Shown here: one piece after another, positions 56,771-64,000 of the stretch
How positions within the stretch are numbered: the first letter of the stretch is position 1
How the letters are laid out: each line of letters begins with the position of its first letter
From: Nipponacmea schrenckii
Lineage: Eukaryota > Mollusca > Gastropoda > Lottiidae
NCBI GenBank assembly: GCA_030562195.1
Contig: CM060201.1
Location: 31,974,067 to 32,038,066 of the forward strand
DNA length: 64,000 bases
Direction of reading: 5' to 3'
The notes under the pieces: model-generated
Told to the model about the DNA's origin: nothing
Database searches by the model: none
Seen by the model: the letters and a program-made list of their open reading frames with translations, nothing else
Translations under genes and position numbers: made by a program

Positions 56771-57394
56771 AGTCAATGATTAAACATGAACTTCTTATTA
56801 TTGCGATTCTCATTTTCTAATCAATTTTCACAATTAGTTTGTGATGAATATGCGATTTGAATGAATGTTCATCCCAAACACAATAGGATCCAAATATGGT
56901 GAAATAGCCTTATATCAAATGTTGACGATGGATTGATCTTTTAATGGTAAGTTAGTCGGTAAACATTTATATGTGTCTGTGACTTTCAGCAATTATGTAA
57001 ATTACAAGAAGAAAAAGATAACAATTATGTATAATAAGTTATTGATAGGGATACTTTTACCACTTTTGGAAAAATTTGGCCACTATCTTTCATTTCGTCC
57101 ATTTTACATATATTACTAATTCAATCACACAATTCTGGCAGATTTTGGATTATCGGAACATGTTGTAACTGTTAATGGAGATGTTATGTCAAATTAACAA
57201 ATTTGGCATTATTTTGATTATCCGGATTTGTAAGCTGATAATATTTTTGTAAAACCAATTTGGATTGTCTTTGATTATGTCAATTTGTAGCTATTAGGTT
57301 TATCCCTTATAACTTACAATTTTGGGATCTGTGCTTTGGAATTATCACGTACATTTGTAGTTGATAAGGGAGTTTATGCTTATGTCAACTCTAA
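56771..57394. other. Mosaic of LINE and 83-bp repeat words
   Basis: Short words of the LINE (CATGTTGTAACTGTTAAT, TAAGCTGATA.TATTTTTGTAAA) and of the 83-bp repeat (GATTATCCGG, TTTGTAGCTGATAA) appear scrambled with many small gaps. It may be decayed repeats or a poorly resolved consensus. Confidence 0.45.
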
Positions 57395-57560
57395 ATCTCT
57401 TGGCATTGATCTTTCCCAAGGATTATCCGTTCACATTTGTAGCTGATAATGGGAGTTTATGCTTATGTCAACTCTACCAATCTCTTGGCATTGATCTTTC
57501 CCGGATTATCCGTTCATATTTGTAGCTGATAATGAGAGTTTATACTTATGTCAAGTCTAC
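57395..57560. repeat. 83-bp tandem repeat 3' of HSP70 B
   Basis: Two units starting CTCTTGGCATTGATCTTTCC at about 57400 and 57482, the counterpart of the four-unit array at 51561. Confidence 0.8.
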
Positions 57561-57753
57561 CAATCTTTCTAGAAAGTTATCAAATATAAGACGCAATTGA
57601 ATTCACGGATATGTAAATTTCATAGAAATGTCGTTGGTAAGCCTCTTGCAAAGACAAAGGATTTCATCATTTCGCCAATAGAATATAACTCATTCTCTAC
57701 CTTACTCAAAAGAAGAGTAGTCAATTCAAAACAAATTATTATATTTCATAAAT

Positions 57754-57759
57754 TTTATT
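57754..57759 (-). terminator. Poly-A signal candidate of HSP70 B
   Basis: AATAAA on the minus strand about 225 bases after the stop codon, in the same context as the signal of gene A at 52080. Confidence 0.5.
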
Positions 57760-57982
57760 TATGAATAACAAGAAAGAACATGGTAACAAAAATAAATAAT
57801 AAATTTCCTGAGTAACATATATACAAAAATACAATTTCACTTCGGATTTCTTTTGACTCAAGTCTTTAAATCACACCGTTTAATGTTCAATATCTTATGT
57901 TTGCATTAAATCACACCATTTCGCATTTTAAAGTCACTCACAGATTTCCATTTGCCCAAATCATTCTCACAATTGTCAGATT

Positions 57983-59896
57983 TTAATCAACTTCTTCCAC
58001 AGTCGGTCCAGATCCACCACTTCCGGCTGAATGTTGTCCGCCAGCTTGCTGTTGTCCACCACCAGCCTGATGAATCTTAGTCATAATAGGAGAACAGACT
58101 TTCTGGATTTCTTGCATCTTGTACTCGTATTCATCCTTGTCAGCCAACGCATTTCCTTCTAACCAATTCAGCGCTTCGTCACATGTTTTCTTTGCTGTTT
58201 CTTTGTCTTCAGAAGCCAACTTTTCACCTGCCCCATCGATAGTTTGCTTAACACTGTAAATGTACGATTCCAGTTGGTTTCTAGCCGCCATTTTCTCTCT
58301 CTGTTTGTTGTCCTCATCTTTGAATTTCTCTGCTTCTTGAACCAGACGATCAATTTCAGCCTGACTCAGACGGCCTCTATGATTGGTAATGGTGATTTGA
58401 TTGGATTTACCGGTGCTCTTGTCTTCAGCAGATACATTCAATATACCATTAGCATCAATATTGAAGGTGACCTCAATCTGAGGAACTCCTCTTGGTGCAG
58501 GGGGAATACCCGTCAGTTCAAATCGTCCCATAAGATTATTGTCTTTGGTCATGGCACGTTCACCTTCATATACCTGAATAGTGACGGCAGGCTGGTTGTC
58601 GGAATACGTTGTAAATGTGTTGGACGCTTTGGCAGGGATTCTGCTGTTACGTTCAATCAATTTGGTCATTACTCCACCGGCTGTTTCTATACCAAGAGAT
58701 AGTGGTGCTACATCTACCAATAGTACATCTTTGATGGTTTCACTCTTGTCTCCACTCAATATTGCGGCTTGGACAGCTGCTCCATAAGCAACAGCTTCAT
58801 CCGGGTTGATGGATTTATTGAGCTCTCTACCATTCATGAACTCCTGAAGCAGTTTCTGGATTTTAGGAATTCTTGTTGATCCTCCAACCAAAACGATGTC
58901 ATTGATCTGTTTCTTGTCCATTTTTGCATCTTTCAGAGCTTTTTCTACGGGATCCATAGTACTTCTGAACAAATCCGAACACAAATCTTCAAATCTGGCT
59001 CTGGATATTTTGGTGTAGAAATCAGTTCCTTCAAACAACGAGTCGATCTCAATACTGGCTTCGGCACTGCTGGATAGAGTCCTCTTGGCTCGTTCACAGC
59101 TACTTCTTAATCTTCTAATAGCTCTGGCATTTTTGGACATGTCTTTCTTATACTTTCTTTTGAACTCTTGGATAAAATGTTCCACCATTCTCTGATCGAA
59201 ATCTTCTCCTCCGAGATGGGTGTCTCCAGCAGTAGATTTCACCTCAAACAAGGAACCTTCGTCAATCGTCAGGATGGAGACATCGAAGGTTCCTCCTCCC
59301 AAATCGAAAATCAAAACATTTTTCTCACCAGAAAGATTTTTGTCCAATCCATAAGCCAGGGCAGCGGCTGTTGGTTCATTGATGATTCTCAGAACGTTTA
59401 ATCCAGCAATAGTTCCAGCGTCTTTGGTGGCTAATCGTTGTGAATCGTTGAAATAAGCTGGAACTGTGATGACCGCGTTTTTCACTTTTTGTCCTAAATA
59501 CGCTTCAGCTGTCTCCTTCATCTTCGTTAAAACCATGGAGCTAATTTCCTCCGGTGGAAAAACTTTCTTTTCATTTTTATAATCAACCTGAAATTTTGGT
59601 TTACCGCCATCGTTGATCACCGTAAATGGCCAGTGTTTCATGTCTCTCTGGACCGTGTCATCGGTGAATTTTCTTCCGATCAGACGTTTAGCATCGAAAA
59701 TAGTGTTCTCTGGATTCAATGCTACTTGGTTCTTTGCTGCATCTCCAATCAAACGCTCGGAATCTGTAAACGCCACATAACTTGGTGTCGTTCTGTTCCC
59801 TTGGTCGTTGGCGATGATCTCCACTTTTCCATGTTGGAAAACTCCGACACAGGAATAAGTTGTTCCCAAATCAATACCAATAGCTTTCGATGTCAT
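57983..59896 (-). CDS. hsp70: Heat-shock protein 70, cytosolic (gene B)
   Basis: 637 codons, intronless, the near-identical sister of gene A with the same signatures and EEVD end. By eye six residues differ: Asp/Asn in VK-AVITV, Glu/Gln in KK-INDI, Gly-Val-Ser to Ala-Val-Thr in the substrate domain, Ser/Ala in KM-ARN and Met/Ile in TK-HQ. Same strand as A, about 5.7 kb away, in a duplicated block with LINE and 83-bp repeats on the 3' side and a similar promoter on the 5' side. The low divergence means recent duplication or gene conversion. Confidence 0.97.
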   Translation of the reverse strand: MTSKAIGIDLGTTYSCVGVFQHGKVEIIANDQGNRTTPSYVAFTDSERLIGDAAKNQVALNPENTIFDAKRLIGRKFTDDTVQRDMKHWPFTVINDGGKPKFQVDYKNEKKVFPPEEISSMVLTKMKETAEAYLGQKVKNAVITVPAYFNDSQRLATKDAGTIAGLNVLRIINEPTAAALAYGLDKNLSGEKNVLIFDLGGGTFDVSILTIDEGSLFEVKSTAGDTHLGGEDFDQRMVEHFIQEFKRKYKKDMSKNARAIRRLRSSCERAKRTLSSSAEASIEIDSLFEGTDFYTKISRARFEDLCSDLFRSTMDPVEKALKDAKMDKKQINDIVLVGGSTRIPKIQKLLQEFMNGRELNKSINPDEAVAYGAAVQAAILSGDKSETIKDVLLVDVAPLSLGIETAGGVMTKLIERNSRIPAKASNTFTTYSDNQPAVTIQVYEGERAMTKDNNLMGRFELTGIPPAPRGVPQIEVTFNIDANGILNVSAEDKSTGKSNQITITNHRGRLSQAEIDRLVQEAEKFKDEDNKQREKMAARNQLESYIYSVKQTIDGAGEKLASEDKETAKKTCDEALNWLEGNALADKDEYEYKMQEIQKVCSPIMTKIHQAGGGQQQAGGQHSAGSGGSGPTVEEVD

Positions 59897-60087
59897 AATA
59901 ATTCTTCTTTTCTTCTTTTAGACCGTAAACTATAAAATATAATTTGTCTTCTTAACGTTTCTTCGTACAATCGTAGTGAAGTAAATTGTCTGCTAAATAT
60001 TGGCGTTTAGCCTTCTTTGTTTCTTCTTTTTATCTCGTACTCTATGCGTTTGTGATTTATTCTGACTAGCAGACGACATTCAGCCAG

Positions 60088-60095
60088 TATTTATA
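60088..60095 (-). promoter_or_regulatory. TATA box of HSP70 B
   Basis: TATAAATA on the minus strand, about 192 bases before the ATG, matching gene A. Confidence 0.75.
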
Positions 60096-60108
60096 CTTAA
60101 AATCGATA

Positions 60109-60248
60109 TTCATGAATGGAGTAGAATGTTTGAGAAATCTAACGTAGATTCCCTGTAATTTGATTGGTTTAAGATTGGTAACCTTGTGACGTCACATGAA
60201 GTTCCCCAGCCAAGGGACTGAACTCGTACATTCTTGAATGTTCGCGAA
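60109..60248 (-). promoter_or_regulatory. Heat-shock elements and CCAAT boxes of HSP70 B
   Basis: A perfect four-block element TTCnnGAAnnTTCnnGAA lies at 60231-60248, TTCATGAA at 60109-60116, and CCAAT boxes (ATTGG on +) at 60163 and 60174. The order is the same as in gene A, while bases between the sites have changed. Confidence 0.85.
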
Positions 60249-62160
60249 AGATTGAGTAAATCGACCTTTGTGCACTACTTTGATTACAGCAGACTAACAA
60301 TATTGATTGATATTTGGTAAGAGAACATTATTACCCAATGTATTTTATTCGTGACCTGTTGCTGACAGGTCGAAACACGCAATATTGATGTAGACTTCAT
60401 TTCTGTAGGCTACTAAATATTCCGAATACTTGAATAAATCAGTCCACAAGTAAATTTGACCAAGTTCGATTTCTTTCAATCATTGAACTCCTATAGTTAT
60501 AGTTAGGGTTATATAGTTCAATCAAGTTCTATGTCTCTCAATAAAGCAGTGAGTGGCACCGGACAATAACATAGATATCACGAGTTTTAAAAAAATAACG
60601 ACATTCAAGCCGTAGCATAGGCCTATTATGACCTGAATATTTGAAATAGCTATATTTTACGAGGTTCGCCTGTTCCATCCACTTTTTCTCCTTGTCTATA
60701 CTAGCCTATAATACGTGTAGTTCTGAAAAGTTAGATGACTACAATATTATTAATAGACAGTCATAAGTTAATGGGCAAAATAATCCATTAATCAAGCATG
60801 TTACTAGATTGTGCCCGTTATTGACTGTGTTAGATATAAATTTTCTAAATTGACGTCTCCAAATATATAGCATTATGCAGCAATTTGTCATGTTTTTCAT
60901 GTAAACGTCGAATTTTTGGCATTAACGACACAAGCATTTAATACACTTAAAATAGTCAAGAATAGAATGTAAATTTCTTTCAAAATAAAGAACGCACACA
61001 TTCTGACTAGATTTTTAAGATTAAGTATTCTTTACATAAATGATGTACGTAGGCATTGGGTTATTAAAAGTATAGCTTTTACAAAACTATGTATGAAGGC
61101 CTATATTCTCAGACAAGAAGTATTCGAGAAGTGTGAGAATATCTTACCACAGATATATTCACACCAACAAAGGCATGTACTTTAAAATGTCTAGGCTATA
61201 ATATTTATAAAACCATAAAGCTATTTATTTAACTTGTAGATAAGAATTACAATAGTAAAGAAATATATATAGACTATGCTTTGTATACAAAAATACCGAC
61301 TGCACAATAAATAAACATTGGCTAGCTTATGAGATATTATGATATTTATATACGACATACTTGTTTAGTAATTATGCTATATACTGTAAACGTATTATGC
61401 TTTACCGGTAGTCCTACTTTTAAATCACTTCACGAAGTATATAATTATAAACCAGCACAGGGTGGGTCATTTCTAATTTTTCAAATATTTAGTTTTGAGA
61501 AAATAAAAAGGGGAATATAGTTTATCAGGTGAAAGGCAGTGAAGTTTATAGAGAGCGGGGAAAGTGGGTCGGTGAGAGAGTTGGAACTGGATGCTAATTT
61601 TGAAAATACTAACATAAAAAATGCTTGCCAATATATTTCTTGCATTTACATTAATATGTTTAATGTGCATTAATATGCATAAATAGTGACAGGGATAGAA
61701 TTCCGAGATAAGACGTCCATCACAGGGCAGACTAACTTAATGAGGGGGGGGGGGCGATTGAGATTACAATTTCAAAAACAAAAAGGTGCATGGAGCGTCT
61801 GAAAGGGTTCGCTGATATATTTTTGAAAACGGAATTTATTCGGTACCTTCTTACACATATTATGGAAGTAGTATGCTCAATAGGCACAAACTATGAGCAA
61901 ATGCACCCCACCCCTGGCGCCGCCACTGGTATAGGTTTGACCCAAATAAAAACAAAAATTGCGCCCAGGGTAAATATATTGCAATACAGTTTATAAAAAT
62001 GTTGATTCATCGTTTAAATTCGCATGCGATTATCATCAATTTTTTTTAAATACAACAAAATAACTTAAATTTCCCTTTATAATTTAGTATAACTAACGTT
62101 ACACGAATATTTAGTAAGATTTATGTGTTTGGCTCATATCCAGGCATTCCGGTCTTAGTC
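60249..62160. other. Intergenic between divergent HSP70 B and C
   Basis: No supported gene. It contains a G run (61744-61753) and an isolated hAT-like terminus complement CCTGGCGCCGCCACTG (near 61913-61928). Short open frames have no family resemblance. Confidence 0.5.
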
Positions 62161-62166
62161 AACAGG

Positions 62167-62346
62167 TTCTAGAACATTCTACAAAATTCATGACGACCTG
62201 AGTTCATTCCCTTTAGTGGAATACCCTGTGAGATGTCACCGGGACTCCCACTATCAACCAATCAAAAAGCTAGAAATCTCTAGATATCTATTTACAGCTT
62301 CTCAATGGTTCGACAATAAACAGGAATAACAAGCTAGGTATAAATA
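62167..62346 (+). promoter_or_regulatory. Promoter of HSP70 C: HSE, CCAAT, TATA
   Basis: A three-block heat-shock element TTCnnGAAnnTTC is at 62167-62179, CCAAT at 62258-62262 and TATAAATA at 62339-62346, about 183 bases before the ATG. The layout resembles genes A and B, but the surrounding sequence is different, so this promoter is not part of the recent A/B duplication. Confidence 0.8.
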
Positions 62347-62528
62347 CCTGCCGACAATTGAAATGGCTAGTTAGAATACAAAAGTATACGAGAAAACAAA
62401 GAAGATATATAAAGCTTACCAAAGCGAACTACTGTTAAGTTTGTGATATTGCGATACATTATATAATTTAAAAAGGACATTGACTTGTGTGTACTTAAAA
62501 ACTAGTGATAAGAATATACACCTAAAAC

Positions 62529-64000
62529 ATGTCGAAAGCTATTGGTATTGATTTAGGAACAACTTATTCCTGTGTCGGAGTTTTCCAACATGGAAAAGTG
62601 GAAATCATCGCCAACGACCAAGGGAACAGAACGACACCAAGTTATGTGGCGTTTACAGATTCCGAGCGATTGATCGGTGACGCAGCAAAGAACCAAGTAG
62701 CATTGAATCCACAGAACACTATTTTCGATGCTAAACGTCTGATTGGAAGAAAATTCACCGATGACACGGTCCAGAAGGACATGAAGCACTGGCCGTTTAC
62801 GGTGATTAACGATGGCGGAAAACCAAAATTCCAGGTGGATTATAAAAATGAAAAGAAAGTTTTCCCACCGGAGGAAATTAGCTCCATGGTTTTAACCAAG
62901 ATGAAGGAGACAGCTGAAGCGTATTTAGGACAAAAAGTGAAAGACGCTGTCATCACAGTTCCAGCTTATTTCAATGATTCACAACGATTAGCCACCAAAG
63001 ACGCTGGAACTATTGCTGGATTAAACGTTCTGAGAATCATCAATGAACCGACAGCCGCTGCCCTGGCTTATGGATTGGACAAAAATCTTTCTGGTGAGAA
63101 AAATGTTTTGATTTTCGATTTGGGAGGAGGAACCTTCGATGTCTCCATCCTGACGATTGACGAAGGTTCCTTGTTTGAGGTGAAATCTACTGCTGGAGAC
63201 ACCCATCTCGGAGGAGAAGATTTCGATCAGAGAATGGTGGAACATTTTATCCAAGAGTTTAAGAGAAAGTTTAAGAAAGACATGTCCAATAATGCCAGAG
63301 CTATTAGAAGATTAAGAAGTAGCTGTGAACGAGCCAAGAGGACTCTATCCAGCAGTGCCGAAGCCAGTATTGAGATCGACTCTTTGTTTGAAGGAACTGA
63401 TTTCTACACCAAAATATCCAGAGCCAGATTCGAAGATTTGTGTTCGGATTTGTTCAGAAGTACTATGGATCCCGTAGAAAAAGCTCTGAAAGATGCCAAA
63501 ATGGACAAGAAACAGATCAATGACATCGTCTTGGTCGGAGGATCAACAAGAATTCCTAAGATCCAGAAACTGCTTCAGGAGTTCATGAATGGTAGAGAGC
63601 TCAATAAATCTATTAACCCAGATGAAGCTGTTGCTTATGGAGCAGCTGTTCAAGCCGCCATCTTAAGTGGAGACAAGAGTGAAACCATCAAAGATGTACT
63701 ATTGGTAGATGTAGCACCACTGTCTCTTGGTATAGAAACAGCCGGTGGTGTAATGACCAAATTGATTGAACGCAACAGCAGAATCCCTGCCAAAGCGTCC
63801 AACATATTTACAACGTATTCCGACAACCAGCCAGGCGTCAGTATTCAGGTATATGAAGGTGAACGTGCCATGACCAAGGACAACAATCTTATGGGACGAT
63901 TTGAACTGACGGGTATTCCTCCTGCACCAAGAGGAGTTCCTCAGATTGAGGTCACCTTCAATATTGATGCTAATGGTATATTGAATGTATCTGCTGAAGA
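62529..64000 (+). CDS. hsp70: Heat-shock protein 70, cytosolic (gene C), partial
   Basis: Open from ATG 62529 ([14 protein letters not shown]) to the window edge: 490 codons plus two bases, about three quarters of an HSP70. All three ATPase signatures are present ([32 protein letters not shown]). The protein is nearly the same as genes A and B (second residue Ser/Thr order, VQKDM for [16 protein letters not shown] for [11 protein letters not shown] are visible changes). It is on the opposite strand, head-to-head with B. Coding similarity with unlike flanks suggests gene conversion or strong constraint. The C-terminal tail lies outside the window. Confidence 0.96.
   Translation, partial: MSKAIGIDLGTTYSCVGVFQHGKVEIIANDQGNRTTPSYVAFTDSERLIGDAAKNQVALNPQNTIFDAKRLIGRKFTDDTVQKDMKHWPFTVINDGGKPKFQVDYKNEKKVFPPEEISSMVLTKMKETAEAYLGQKVKDAVITVPAYFNDSQRLATKDAGTIAGLNVLRIINEPTAAALAYGLDKNLSGEKNVLIFDLGGGTFDVSILTIDEGSLFEVKSTAGDTHLGGEDFDQRMVEHFIQEFKRKFKKDMSNNARAIRRLRSSCERAKRTLSSSAEASIEIDSLFEGTDFYTKISRARFEDLCSDLFRSTMDPVEKALKDAKMDKKQINDIVLVGGSTRIPKIQKLLQEFMNGRELNKSINPDEAVAYGAAVQAAILSGDKSETIKDVLLVDVAPLSLGIETAGGVMTKLIERNSRIPAKASNIFTTYSDNQPGVSIQVYEGERAMTKDNNLMGRFELTGIPPAPRGVPQIEVTFNIDANGILNVSAE

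Overview
This window looks like nuclear DNA of a marine invertebrate, most likely a mollusc and perhaps a gastropod. It is AT-rich with intron-bearing gene fragments. It has many eukaryotic transposons of different classes, frequent AGGCCTA words, intronless cytosolic HSP70 genes ending in EEVD, and a 500-base assembly gap (49720-50219). Nothing is bacterial: I saw no operons, CRISPR arrays or tRNA/rRNA genes. Species and family assignments are inference, because no search could be run.

Left two thirds (1-44018): a head-to-tail array of at least four copies of a unit of about 4.8 kb (copy 1: 1-3593 + 11350-12519; copy 2: 12520-14043 + 18044-19056; copy 3: 26259-26543 + 33378-34247 + 35830-38880; copy 4: 38880-44018). 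The unit holds decayed exons of a coiled-coil/FYVE-finger gene on the + strand and a THAP-like reading frame on the - strand. Different copies have been hit by different mobile elements, and the undisturbed copies give the empty sites. The elements are: a 7.76-kb element with TTA target duplication and a four-exon DDE-type gene (3594-11349); a 4.0-kb hAT element with 8-bp target duplication (14044-18043); an unclassified 4.58-kb element with inverted termini, a DDE-like gene and about ten TACGTTA motifs (19057-23639); a Ty3/gypsy retrotransposon with short LTRs and a chromodomain-like tail (26544-33377); and a long-armed foldback element (34248-35829) carrying a nested TTAA-flanked MITE (34641-34967). 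Within copies 3 and 4 the FYVE exon is itself amplified as about 309-bp tandem repeats (five and four copies). Minisatellites lie at 23822-26202.

44019-50695 is poorly explained: one candidate 3' exon, a possible TA-flanked element (46292-49123), the gap, a poly-A run, a hairpin and a 52-bp duplication.

Right end (50696-64000): an HSP70 cluster. Genes A (52302-54215, -) and B (57983-59896, -) are near-identical 637-residue copies. They sit in a duplicated block that also contains a truncated LINE 3' end and 83-bp tandem repeats. Gene C (62529 onward, +) is head-to-head with B and runs off the window. All three have heat-shock elements, a CCAAT box and a TATA box. These are the only clearly intact, expressible genes here; all transposon genes show stops or frame breaks.
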